A stretch of DNA of 64,000 nt from Hyphomicrobiales bacterium (lineage in GTDB: Bacteria > Pseudomonadota > Alphaproteobacteria > Rhizobiales > Beijerinckiaceae): assembly GCA_019075865.1 (NCBI GenBank), contig JAGXAN010000003.1:62001-126000 (forward strand), given 5' to 3'. The translations under genes and the position numbers were made by a program. The notes beneath the pieces were generated by a model. It made no database searches, was not told where the DNA came from, and saw only the letters and a program-made list of their open reading frames with translations. Below are positions 15,753-23,735 of the stretch, piece by piece; position 1 is the first letter of the stretch, and each line of letters starts with the position of its first letter.

Positions 15753-16682
15753 TCAATCCAGGGCGAGGGTGGCGCGCACGCTTTGCGGCCATTTTTTGGG
15801 GTCAAGCCCATGCGTGCAGAACAGGGCCACGGCGAGGCGATCCATGCCGAAGGCGACGCAACCGGTATGGGCATGGTTGCCTTCATCATCGCGAATGTCC
15901 CAGACCTCGCCAAAATGCTCGCGGTGGTAATTGAAGCTCATGCAGGCGGTGGGTTTTTCCTGCGAAATCACCGGCACCAGCAATTCAAATTTCAGCGATT
16001 GCTCGACCTGGCTGGCCGCCATCAATTCACCGCCGCGCCCAAAGAATGGATCGCTGGCGACATCGACGCGATAGGGCAGGCCAATGGCGTCGGCCATGCC
16101 GGTGGCGCGCTCCATCCATTCCTTGCGGAAGGACTGGATCTGGTCCGGCTTGGCGATGCGCACATATTCGCGCATGCGGAAGCTTTGCAACCGGTCGAGG
16201 TTATTGGAAGGCTCGCGGCGGAAGCAATCGGCGGCAACATCATAGAGCAGGCCATCGGCCGGCAATGGCCCAAGCGCGGCGGCGATCGGGTAGATCGGGT
16301 AGCAGGAGGCGGGGGTGAGCACCAGATCGGCGGAACTGAGGCTGTCCGTCCATTCGCCCGTCCCGCAGGTGAAGCGCGAGACCGCCGCTTTGATGTCGCG
16401 CTCCGAGCCGCCAAGGCAGCAGACGCAGCCCAGAAGATTGGGGAAGCTTGACAGATACCCGGACTTTTCAATCATGGCGCGGGTCATGACGGGGGGGAAG
16501 CGATAGACATGCGTGCCGCTCTGGCGCTGGCGGGTGATATAATCCTCCAGTGCGCGAACGATGCCTTCATAAAGGCCGGTGCGGCCGTAAACCCCGGGTG
16601 CACCCATGGGGGAGAACAGGTGCCGGGCAATCGAGTCGAGCTTTTCAGGGGATGAAATCGGCTGTTGCATTGCAATGGTCAT
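15753..16682 (-). CDS. Amino acid:[carrier protein] ligase (SerRS-like)
   Basis: A 309-residue protein related to the catalytic domain of atypical seryl-tRNA synthetases but lacking a tRNA-binding arm. Class II motif 2 appears as CFRREPSNNLDRLQSFRMRE and motif 3 as GCVAFGMDRLAVALF. Three likely zinc ligands, Cys127, Glu172 and Cys275, keep the same spacing as Cys131/Glu176/Cys279 which I recall for Bradyrhizobium Bll0957. Those enzymes load glycine or alanine onto the phosphopantetheine arm of a carrier protein instead of tRNA. An acyl-CoA dehydrogenase gene lies eight bases upstream and a carrier-protein gene diverges 0.3 kb further, the same company as in Bradyrhizobium. The product of the pathway is not known. 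Confidence 0.92.
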   Translation of the reverse strand: MTIAMQQPISSPEKLDSIARHLFSPMGAPGVYGRTGLYEGIVRALEDYITRQRQSGTHVYRFPPVMTRAMIEKSGYLSSFPNLLGCVCCLGGSERDIKAAVSRFTCGTGEWTDSLSSADLVLTPASCYPIYPIAAALGPLPADGLLYDVAADCFRREPSNNLDRLQSFRMREYVRIAKPDQIQSFRKEWMERATGMADAIGLPYRVDVASDPFFGRGGELMAASQVEQSLKFELLVPVISQEKPTACMSFNYHREHFGEVWDIRDDEGNHAHTGCVAFGMDRLAVALFCTHGLDPKKWPQSVRATLALD

Positions 16683-16690
16683 GGCGGCTC

Positions 16691-17929
16691 CTAGTGATTT
16701 TGCAGGTTGTGAGGGGTTTCAACCAGCAGGGTCGAATTGCCGAGATTGGTGGCGATGCGGTCATTGTTGATCATCACCGGCGCGGCCAGAATATCGCGAA
16801 GCTGGCGTCCAATGCTGGCCTCGCAATCCTCGCGATAACCGGTAAGGCCGCAGGCGCGCAGGCTGGCCATGACGCTGGCGACCGCGTGCTCGGAAATATC
16901 CACTTTCAGCAGGGTGATTGCGGTTTGAAAATCCAGCGCCGACAGGGCCGCCGGGTTGTTTTCAATGGATGCGAACTGGTTCAGCATATCCTGAAGCATG
17001 GCCCGCAACGTGGTGAGGCCGGTGCGGGCCTTGGCCAGATGCACCAGCCCGCCGGGAGGTTGGGCCGCGCCTCGCGCGGCTTTGCGCAGGTGCAGGCGGG
17101 CACGCTCATGCGCGGTGGCGGCAATGCCGGCCCATACGCCGCCCCACATCAGATGGGCGGTGGGCGTCATGGTCTGGGTGTGAATTTCAGCGTAGGGCTG
17201 GGGCATGATCTGCACGGCCTGGCCTTTGGCCGCCATGTGGAAGCCGCCGCTACAGGTGCCGCGCATGCCCAATGTCTGCCAGCTGAAGGTCGGGCTTAAG
17301 GTGTAATCGGCCTTGTCAAACACGACCAGAACCTGATCGGAAGACAGCGATCCAGCGGCGCGGCGGGCGGTGGTGACAATGGCGTCCGCCTGCGCGCCAT
17401 AGGAAAGCACGGTAGCGGCGCGCTCCAGCGAGATCAATGCGCCATCATAAACCACCGGGGCCTCACTGTTGCGCACGTCGCCGCCCGCCTGCCCTTCCGT
17501 GGTGGAGGAGGCGAGCAACAATTGCTGTTGCACCATGCGGCACATGAATTCGCGGTGCCAGGCGCTGGCTTGCCCGTGCCGCACAATGCAGGCGGCTTTG
17601 ACATGGTGCATGGCAAATATCATCGCCGCCGAAGAACAGGCCTGGCCCAATATGTAACAGGCGTCGACAATATCCTGCACGCTGGCCCCTTCACCGCCGA
17701 GGCTGACGGGCACCATGGCTCCCAGCAGCTTTTCGTGGCGGGCTGCGTCCATCGCCTCTACCGGAAAACGACTGTTGGCATCGACATCATCCGCATGCAG
17801 GGCGGCAATGGCGGCGACCCGCTCGGCACGCTCACGCAACAGCCCTTGCGGGTGATCGCCAGTTGGCTCTGGCTGGGCAGGGGTTTCCAACTTGTGAGTT
17901 GCCGAAAAATCGACGTGATGAATATTCAA
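16691..17929 (-). CDS. Acyl-CoA dehydrogenase-like flavoprotein of the aminoacyl-carrier-protein locus
   Basis: A 412-residue acyl-CoA dehydrogenase-superfamily protein. The fold is visible from RHEKLLGAMVPVSLGGEGA (N-terminal helical domain), through ASSTTEGQAGGDVRNSEAP (beta domain, flavin contacts), to the C-terminal four-helix region. The canonical motif with a catalytic Glu near the C-terminus (YEGTSE type) is not present; the equivalent part reads RDILAAPVMINNDRI. This suggests an unusual chemistry such as oxidation of a carrier-bound aminoacyl group, or a monooxygenase-like reaction. It heads the leftward transcript, eight bases before the ligase gene. The carrier-bound substrate is inferred from context. 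Confidence 0.85.
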   Translation of the reverse strand: MNIHHVDFSATHKLETPAQPEPTGDHPQGLLRERAERVAAIAALHADDVDANSRFPVEAMDAARHEKLLGAMVPVSLGGEGASVQDIVDACYILGQACSSAAMIFAMHHVKAACIVRHGQASAWHREFMCRMVQQQLLLASSTTEGQAGGDVRNSEAPVVYDGALISLERAATVLSYGAQADAIVTTARRAAGSLSSDQVLVVFDKADYTLSPTFSWQTLGMRGTCSGGFHMAAKGQAVQIMPQPYAEIHTQTMTPTAHLMWGGVWAGIAATAHERARLHLRKAARGAAQPPGGLVHLAKARTGLTTLRAMLQDMLNQFASIENNPAALSALDFQTAITLLKVDISEHAVASVMASLRACGLTGYREDCEASIGRQLRDILAAPVMINNDRIATNLGNSTLLVETPHNLQNH

Positions 17930-18251
17930 CTCGTTCTCCTGCGTATAACATAGGATATGTTGGCGGATAGCTTTATAAATTACCGCATTTCCTCCGGTTT
18001 TACCAACAATCTCGATATGTAGCGTTAAATGATCTGGTTAATTATTCAAAATAATTTATGATTGATTTTTTGGTATCGATTTATACTCTGTTAAGCAAAG
18101 AAAGTTGTTAAGCATGTTTTGCGGTTTCAATGACAAAAATCAGTTGGCAGCGGTGCGCCGCGGCTGAATGGGCCGGGCTTAAGCGGAATTTAACAGGGCG
18201 GGTGCAAGCCTAGGGGCCAACATCGGCTTCCAACATTGAAATGTGCACGTC
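17930..18251. promoter_or_regulatory. Divergent AT-rich promoter region with repeats
   Basis: About 320 bases separate the leftward acyl-CoA dehydrogenase gene from the rightward carrier-protein gene, much more AT-rich than either. It holds a perfect inverted repeat AATTATTcaaAATAATT at 18040-18056 and two copies of TGTTAAGCA in direct orientation at 18089-18097 and 18106-18114, 17 bases apart start to start. These look like regulator sites for coordinated control of both directions. No gene is visible. Which regulator binds is unknown. Confidence 0.45.
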
Positions 18252-18533
18252 ATGGCTCAACCCGCTTTGCAAGATTCGAACAAACCAAAGGACGTTCAGA
18301 CCCGCGTGTCGGGGGTCGTTGATGCGCTGGTGGCGCGGCGCAAGCCGGCGGCCGTGCCGGTGGGCCCGACCGAGATATTAAGCGAGGTTGGCTTGACCTC
18401 GCTCGACATGGTCAACCTGATGCTGGGCATCGAGGAAGAATTCGATCTTTTCGTGCCGCAAAAGCAGATGGTGCCGGACAATTTCCGCACTATTTCGGCC
18501 ATCGTCGCCTTGCTTGGCGGGCTTTTGACTTAA
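18252..18533 (+). CDS. Acyl/aminoacyl carrier protein (first of two)
   Basis: A 93-residue phosphopantetheine carrier protein. The attachment site is Ser50 in EVGLTSLDMVNLMLGIEEEF; TSL replaces the more common DSL, and acidic helix II follows as in other carrier proteins. The start at ATG 18252 is preferred to a GTG at 18243; no strong ribosome site is visible for either. Given the divergent amino acid:carrier-protein ligase gene, this protein is the best candidate to receive the activated amino acid. It is followed after ten bases by a hydrolase gene and then an aminotransferase gene. Confidence 0.9.
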   Translation: MAQPALQDSNKPKDVQTRVSGVVDALVARRKPAAVPVGPTEILSEVGLTSLDMVNLMLGIEEEFDLFVPQKQMVPDNFRTISAIVALLGGLLT

Positions 18534-18543
18534 GGCATTGACT

Positions 18544-19464
18544 ATGGCGCTGGACCCATTTGCGGCGCGGTTTCTGGCGATGATGGGCCGTCCTGTGGCG
18601 ACGCCGCCGACGTCATTTGCGGCGCGCCGGCAAGGGCTTTCTGACCTCGCAAGGGTGGCGGACCGGGTCGAGCCGGGGGTTGCGACGCGCGATCTGGTGA
18701 TGGTGGGGCCGGGCGGCGAGATGCGCTTGCGGCTTTACGGCGGGCCAGTTTCTTCAAGGGCCTGCGTGATTTATCTGCATGGCGGCGGACTTTGCGCCGG
18801 GGGGCTCGATACCCATGCTGGCCTATGCAGCCGGTTGGCCGCGGCTTCGGGCCTGCCGGTGCTGGCGCTTGCCTATCGCCTGGCGCCCGAGCATCCCTGT
18901 CCGGCGGCGCTGGAGGATGGCGCGGCGCTGATTACCGCCCTGCTGCGCGCGCCTGAAAGTCTGGGCCTGACAAGCGGGCCGCTGATTCTGGCGGGCGATT
19001 CGGCGGGGGCGACGCTGGCGCTGGTGCTGGCGCTGCGATTCGCGCCGCAGATTGCGCGGCTGTTGCTGATCTGCCCGATCGTTGACATGGGCGGAACAGC
19101 CGATTCACGCTTGCGCTTTGGCGAGGGCTATTTTGTCGATGCGCAAGTGATTGCAGCGGATCTGGCGGCCTATCTTGCGCCGGGCATGTCGGCGCGCGAT
19201 CCGCAGATTGCGCCGCTGTTCAGCCCGGATCTGGCGCGTCTGCCGCCGATTGATCTGCATGTGGCGGACTATGATCCGTTCCGTGACGAGGGGCTGGATT
19301 TGGCGGCGCGGGTGGGTGAGGCGGGCGGCAAGGTAAGCCTGACCCGCCACCCCGGCATGATCCATTATTTCTATGCGCTGGCGCGCGCCATTCCCTATGC
19401 CGGGGAAGCGGCGGCGATGATGGGGGCGCAATTGCGCGAGGCCACGCAAGCTGGCGAATTCTGA
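18544..19464 (+). CDS. Alpha/beta hydrolase, hormone-sensitive-lipase family
   Basis: A 306-residue serine hydrolase. The HSL-type oxyanion motif HGGG is at residues 79-82, the nucleophile Ser153 sits in GDSAGA, and the rest of the triad is probably Asp244 (YDPFRDEG) and His274 (GMIHYF). No signal peptide. Family members are short-chain esterases or amidases. It sits between a carrier protein and an aminotransferase gene, so a role in releasing or processing a carrier-bound intermediate is plausible. ATG 18544 is preferred to an in-frame TTG six bases earlier because AAGG is better spaced. Confidence 0.88.
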   Translation: MALDPFAARFLAMMGRPVATPPTSFAARRQGLSDLARVADRVEPGVATRDLVMVGPGGEMRLRLYGGPVSSRACVIYLHGGGLCAGGLDTHAGLCSRLAAASGLPVLALAYRLAPEHPCPAALEDGAALITALLRAPESLGLTSGPLILAGDSAGATLALVLALRFAPQIARLLLICPIVDMGGTADSRLRFGEGYFVDAQVIAADLAAYLAPGMSARDPQIAPLFSPDLARLPPIDLHVADYDPFRDEGLDLAARVGEAGGKVSLTRHPGMIHYFYALARAIPYAGEAAAMMGAQLREATQAGEF

Positions 19465-19529
19465 TCCATCGGTCTAGGATGGCGCAACCACAGGCTTGCG
19501 GTATCCACCCGATTTCAAGAGGGGCTCAC

Positions 19530-20408
19530 ATGAGTTTGATAAAATCGAAGGTCACTTATTCGCGCACCTGGACGTATTTTCAAGATGGCTGGCACGAAGG
19601 CAATGTCGCGCTGATGGGGCCGCGTACGCATGGGGCGTGGCTGGGTTCGACGGTGTTTGACGGCGCGCGGGCCTTCGAGGGGATGACACCTGATCTTGAT
19701 TTGCACTGCGCGCGGGTCAACCGCTCCGCCGAGGCTTTCATGCTGAAGCCGGTGGTGCCGGTGGCGCAATGGCTGGCGCTGGCGCATGAGGGCATTGCCC
19801 GCTTTGATGGCAAAACGGCGCTTTATATTCGCCCGATGTATTGGGCGGAAAATGGCATGGGTGGCGGCGTCAAATACGACCCCGACACCACGCAATGGTG
19901 CCTGAGCCTTTACGAAGCGCCGCTGGTCGAACCCAAGGGCACCTCGGTGACGCTGTCGCCGTTCCGTCGCCCGACGCGCGAAACGGCACCGCTGGAAGCC
20001 AAGGCTGGCTGCCTCTACCCCAATAATGCCCGCGCCATTGCCGAGGCCAATTCGCGGGGTTTCGACAATGCGCTGATGTGCGACATGCTGGGCAATGTGG
20101 CCGAGCTTGCCAATGCCAATGTGTTTCTGGTGCGTGACGGCATCGTGCAGACCTCTGTGGCCAATGGCACTTTCCTGAGCGGCATCACCCGGGCACGGAT
20201 GATCGGGCTGTTTCGCAAGGCGGGTCTGAGCGTGGAGGAGACAACCTTGCGGCCGGCTGATTTTCTTGCCGCCGACGAGATATTCTCAACCGGCAATTAC
20301 AACAAGCTGGCACCCGTGACACAGATTGAAACCCGAAAGCTGGAAGCCGGGCCGGTGTATGAACTGGGCCGCAAGCTCTATATGGAATTTGCCAGAAGCG
20401 GGGCTTGA
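19530..20408 (+). CDS. Branched-chain-type aminotransferase (fold type IV)
   Basis: A 292-residue PLP enzyme of the IlvE/BCAT class. PLP lysine is Lys158 in APLEAKAGCLYPNNARAIAE; the cofactor-binding block GFDNALMCDMLGNVAELANA includes Glu192, and GTFLSGITRARMIGL follows. It exchanges amino groups between glutamate and a branched-chain or similar keto acid. A GAGGGG site precedes the ATG at 19530, ruling out the longer frame. Housekeeping IlvE is possible, but its place within the carrier-protein locus suggests supply of an amino acid or amination of an intermediate. Confidence 0.9.
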   Translation: MSLIKSKVTYSRTWTYFQDGWHEGNVALMGPRTHGAWLGSTVFDGARAFEGMTPDLDLHCARVNRSAEAFMLKPVVPVAQWLALAHEGIARFDGKTALYIRPMYWAENGMGGGVKYDPDTTQWCLSLYEAPLVEPKGTSVTLSPFRRPTRETAPLEAKAGCLYPNNARAIAEANSRGFDNALMCDMLGNVAELANANVFLVRDGIVQTSVANGTFLSGITRARMIGLFRKAGLSVEETTLRPADFLAADEIFSTGNYNKLAPVTQIETRKLEAGPVYELGRKLYMEFARSGA

Positions 20409-20415
20409 GGGCCGG

Positions 20416-21303
20416 TTAATCGCCGAAAATGGCCAGCTCGGTATAGGCCAGATCGTTCTGGCGCGGCGGATTCGGGCCGCGCGCATATTTGGGATTATTG
20501 CCCATTTTGAAGCGACCGGGCAGCCCCTGGATCGGGGCGTCGCAATCCAGCGCGACCGTGTATATGCGATGTTCGCGTAGCAATCTCCGGCCAATCGCAC
20601 CGGCCATGTCGGCAAAGGCTTGCGTGTCGCGGCAATAGATGAGCTGGGCGCCGGGCAGGCGCAGGCGGGTGAGGCGGCGGCGCGCAAACACAAAGGGTTG
20701 CATCGCGGCTTCGCCCGGCCCGGCCAGCAGCACGATGGCGCCAAGGCGCGCGTGGTCCTGTAGCAGGGTGAGTTCCTCGGCGGGCAGGAAACGGCCATGC
20801 CTTTCCGGTGCCAGGGCCTCGACCCGCGCCCGACCCCGTGCCAATGCCGGAAAAGCGGTGAGGAGGCCGTTGACATAGGGCCGGTAGCCCTGCGCGGTGA
20901 GGATGGGCCGCGTGGCGGGGGCGGGCGAAATGTTGATGTAAGTGACATCCTTGGCGCGCAGGGCCTTGCCGACCAGCAAGGCGGCATAGGCGCGAAACTC
21001 GGGCACCACATACCAGCTTGAGACATTGGCGCGGGCGCCGAGGGTTTCGGGGGCATAAATGAGCAGCAGCGCGCCAACAACGCGGGCTTCCTGCACCAGT
21101 ATAAAGCCGTAGCGCGGCCGCGTGGGCGGGGCCGGGAGGGCGGTGAGGTTCGCCAGCCCGCGCTCCCAATAGCGGTGCGATCGCTCGGGAAAGCCGGCGC
21201 AGAGCAGCGTGATCACGGCAGGCAAATCTGCCTTCGCAATCTCGCGGCATAAAACCCGTGCGGGGGAGTCGGGCAGTGGGGGGTGAGCGATCACGCCGTT
21301 CAA
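20416..21303 (-). CDS. GNAT-like acyl-CoA acyltransferase
   Basis: A 295-residue protein resembling the acyltransferases often annotated as acyl-CoA N-acyltransferase (GNAT superfamily). The N-terminal half starts with CREIAKADLPAVITLLCAGF and contains GFILVQEARVVGALLLIYAP and SSWYVVPEFRAYAALLVGKA, the typical beta4-alpha3 acetyl-CoA-binding region. A second, weaker repeat-like half follows. It is the only leftward gene between two rightward blocks and is convergent with the aminotransferase gene, divergent from the second carrier protein. A role in acylating the product of the locus is possible but unproven. Confidence 0.7.
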   Translation of the reverse strand: MNGVIAHPPLPDSPARVLCREIAKADLPAVITLLCAGFPERSHRYWERGLANLTALPAPPTRPRYGFILVQEARVVGALLLIYAPETLGARANVSSWYVVPEFRAYAALLVGKALRAKDVTYINISPAPATRPILTAQGYRPYVNGLLTAFPALARGRARVEALAPERHGRFLPAEELTLLQDHARLGAIVLLAGPGEAAMQPFVFARRRLTRLRLPGAQLIYCRDTQAFADMAGAIGRRLLREHRIYTVALDCDAPIQGLPGRFKMGNNPKYARGPNPPRQNDLAYTELAIFGD

Positions 21304-21349
21304 AAATTCAACTCCGGAAGGGCTAACACGCGAGCCCGGCTATCAATAA

Positions 21350-21367
21350 TTAAGGGTTGAGCCTTAA
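21350..21367. promoter_or_regulatory. Inverted repeat in the divergent promoter of the second carrier-protein operon
   Basis: TTAAGG and CCTTAA flank a six-base centre between the leftward GNAT-like gene and the rightward carrier-protein gene (90-base intergenic space). It may be a binding site that controls the four-gene rightward unit. Its short length means chance occurrence cannot be excluded. Confidence 0.3.
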
Positions 21368-21393
21368 GATTGCCTAAAGTGACAGGAGTTGAG

Positions 21394-21636
21394 ATGGACG
21401 TAAAACAGACCGTTGCGGACTGCATCGAGCAGGTCGCCAAAGCGCAGAACAAAGTCATACCGGCGATTTCCGACCAATTGGTTTTGCTGGAATCGGGGCT
21501 GGATTCGCTGTGCTTTGCCATTGTCGTTGCCACGCTCGAAGATGAGTTGGGGGTCGATCCGTTTGCCACCAGCGAAGACGTGCATTTTCCGGTGACGTTT
21601 CTGGATTTTGTCAGGCTCTATGAACGCGCGCTTTGA
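21394..21636 (+). CDS. Acyl carrier protein (second of two)
   Basis: An 80-residue carrier protein with the phosphopantetheine serine Ser38 in a standard DSL motif (LESGLDSLCFAIVVATLEDE). Start at 21394 has AGGAG seven bases upstream. The next gene, an AMP-forming ligase, starts 17 bases before this gene stops, so the two are translationally coupled; the ligase likely loads this carrier. The sequence differs clearly from the first carrier protein at 18252, so the two probably serve different substrates. Confidence 0.92.
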   Translation: MDVKQTVADCIEQVAKAQNKVIPAISDQLVLLESGLDSLCFAIVVATLEDELGVDPFATSEDVHFPVTFLDFVRLYERAL

Positions 21637-23011
21637 GCCTTTGTCCGCCCAGTCGCGGCTGAGCCTGCGGGCACGGGTGGCTGCGGCGACCGGGCACGGG
21701 CCGCGCTGGCTTTTTGGCGCTGAGCGGCAATTGCAGCTGGATGAGGCGCTGGCGGGCACTGTTTTGCCGCAAGCCTCGATCATGCATGACAAGATTGTGG
21801 TACTGCGCTTTGCCTCGCAACTGGCCAATGCGCTTGCTTTACTGGAACTGGATGGCATCGCCAGCCAGATCGTGCTGTGCCCGCCGGACGTGCAAGGCGC
21901 GATGCTGGCGCAGATATGCACGCAGGCGCGTGCCGATTTCGTGGTGAGCGATGGCGCGATGGCGGATGAAGCCGGTCTTGAGGCCACCATCGTTGAACTT
22001 GCCGCCGATTTTACCGCGCGCCTTGCGCCGACATTGCCGGCCATTGACACAAAGTGGCTGTTGTTGACATCGGGCACTACCGGTGCACCGAAACTGGTGG
22101 CGCATAGCCTGCCCGGCCTGACTGGTGCGATCATCAGCCAGGGCGCTGACTTCGACATTGTGTGGGCGACATTTTATGACACGCGCCGATATGGCGGGCT
22201 GCAAATGCTGCTGCGGGCGCTGCTGGCGGGCGGCTCGATGGTGTTTTCGCAGGCTGAAGAACCGGTCGGGGCGTTTCTGACCCGTCTGGCCCGGCATGGC
22301 GTTACGCATCTGGCGGGGACGCCCTCGCATTGGCGGCGGGCGTTGATGAGCGCGGAAATCAAAAGCCTGAAACCGCGCTACCTGCGCCTTTCAGGCGAAA
22401 TTGCCGATCAGAGCGTTTTGAATGCGTTGCGCGCGGCGTTTCCGGATGTGCCCGTTGGCCATGCCTATGCCTCGACTGAGGCGGGTGTTGGCTTTGAAGT
22501 CACGGATGGGCTGGAGGGTTTTCCGGCGTCGTTTCTGGAGCGGGTGGGGCCGGTGGAAATGCGGGTGCAGAATGGTACATTGCGCATACGCTCGCAACGC
22601 ACTGCCAGCCATTATATCGGTGCCGGGGCGCTGGCCGATGATGAGGGTTTTGTCGATACCGGCGATCTCGTCGAGGCGCGCGGCGGGCGTTATTATTTTC
22701 TGGGCCGGGCCAGCGGCATCATCAATGTGGGCGGGCTGAAGGTTCACCCCGAAGAAATCGAGGCGGTGCTGAATGGCGTTGCCGGGGTGCAATTGTCCCG
22801 CGTCAAGGCGCGCAAAAGCCCGATCACCGGCGCGATTGTGGTGGCCGAAATCGTGGCGGCTGATCCGGCCAGTGCCGGGCCGGCGTTGAAAGCCACGATC
22901 CTGGCAGCGGCACAGGCGGCGCTGCCCGCCTACAAGGTGCCGGCGCTGATCCAGTTTGTCGCGCAATTACCGATGACCCGTGGTGGAAAACTGGAGCGCG
23001 CCCATGCGTAA
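21620..23011 (+). CDS. AMP-forming acyl/aryl ligase coupled to the second carrier protein
   Basis: A 463-residue class I adenylate-forming enzyme. The ATP motif TSGTTGAPK lies at residues 150-158, the acyl-adenylate block reads HAYASTEAGVGFEV, followed by DTGDLVEARGGRYYFLGR and the C-terminal VGGLKVHPEEIEAVL with catalytic Lys457 near the end (RGGKLERAHA). It is short compared with acyl-CoA synthetases (usually over 500) and similar in size to stand-alone ligases that charge carrier proteins. It overlaps both the preceding carrier-protein gene and the following reductase gene. Substrate unknown. Confidence 0.9.
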   Translation: MNARFEPLSAQSRLSLRARVAAATGHGPRWLFGAERQLQLDEALAGTVLPQASIMHDKIVVLRFASQLANALALLELDGIASQIVLCPPDVQGAMLAQICTQARADFVVSDGAMADEAGLEATIVELAADFTARLAPTLPAIDTKWLLLTSGTTGAPKLVAHSLPGLTGAIISQGADFDIVWATFYDTRRYGGLQMLLRALLAGGSMVFSQAEEPVGAFLTRLARHGVTHLAGTPSHWRRALMSAEIKSLKPRYLRLSGEIADQSVLNALRAAFPDVPVGHAYASTEAGVGFEVTDGLEGFPASFLERVGPVEMRVQNGTLRIRSQRTASHYIGAGALADDEGFVDTGDLVEARGGRYYFLGRASGIINVGGLKVHPEEIEAVLNGVAGVQLSRVKARKSPITGAIVVAEIVAADPASAGPALKATILAAAQAALPAYKVPALIQFVAQLPMTRGGKLERAHA

Positions 23012-23735
23012 TGTGCTGGTGAGTGGCGCAAGCCGGGGCATTGGCCTTGCCATAGCGCAGCGGCTATGCGCCGATGGCTTCAATGTCATCGGTCTGGCCC
23101 GAAATCCGAGCGATGCATTTCGGGCCGCCGAGCGGGCCGCGAGTACGGCAGCCGGAAAATTGCATTTCCGGCAGGCGGACCTTTCCGATGTCGATGCGAT
23201 TGCCGGACTGGTGCGCGCCATCAAGGCGGAGTTTGGTGCCTATTACGGGCTGGTCAACAATGCTGGCCTCAGTCAGGAGGGCCTGCTTGCCATTCTCACC
23301 CAGCGCCAGATTGAATCGATGGTGCGGCTCAACACTTTGTCGCCGATGCTTTTGACGAAATTTGCGGTGCGCTCGATGATGGCCGAGGGGCGCGGGCGGG
23401 TGATCAATATTTCCTCGATTATGGCTTCGACCGGTTTCAGCGGGCTGAGCGTCTATGGCGCGACCAAGGCCGGGATGGTGGGCTTTACCCGCTCGTTGGC
23501 GCGGGAAGTGGGGCGGGTGGGTGTGACGGTCAATGCGATTGCGCCGGGATTTATCGATACAGAAATGACCGCTTCGATGGGCGATGCCGAGCGGGCGAAA
23601 ATCGCGGGCCGCAGCGCATTGGGCCGGTTGGCGCAGGTGGATGACATTGCCAATGCCGCCAGTTTTCTGATGAGTGACGCGGCGGCCAATATCACCGGCA
23701 CCGTGATAACCGTGGACGCAGGTTCCACCGCATGA
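23004..23735 (+). CDS. FabG-like SDR, probable 3-oxoacyl-carrier-protein reductase
   Basis: A 243-residue short-chain dehydrogenase. The cofactor motif GASRGIG is at residues 8-14, NNAG at 85-88, and the catalytic Ser138, Tyr151 and Lys155 are in NISSIMASTGFSGLSVYGATK. The end (ITGTVITVDAGSTA) is FabG-like. It would reduce a 3-oxo group on a carrier-bound chain with NADPH. The start at 23004 overlaps the ligase stop by eight bases, and its own stop overlaps the next ligase as ATGA. This tight packing shows a single translational unit dedicated to one pathway. Confidence 0.9.
   Translation: MRNVLVSGASRGIGLAIAQRLCADGFNVIGLARNPSDAFRAAERAASTAAGKLHFRQADLSDVDAIAGLVRAIKAEFGAYYGLVNNAGLSQEGLLAILTQRQIESMVRLNTLSPMLLTKFAVRSMMAEGRGRVINISSIMASTGFSGLSVYGATKAGMVGFTRSLAREVGRVGVTVNAIAPGFIDTEMTASMGDAERAKIAGRSALGRLAQVDDIANAASFLMSDAAANITGTVITVDAGSTA

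Noticed and set aside
15753-16682. Functional seryl-tRNA synthetase
   Set aside because: The protein has only the catalytic domain (309 residues), lacks the tRNA-binding arm and sits next to carrier-protein genes.
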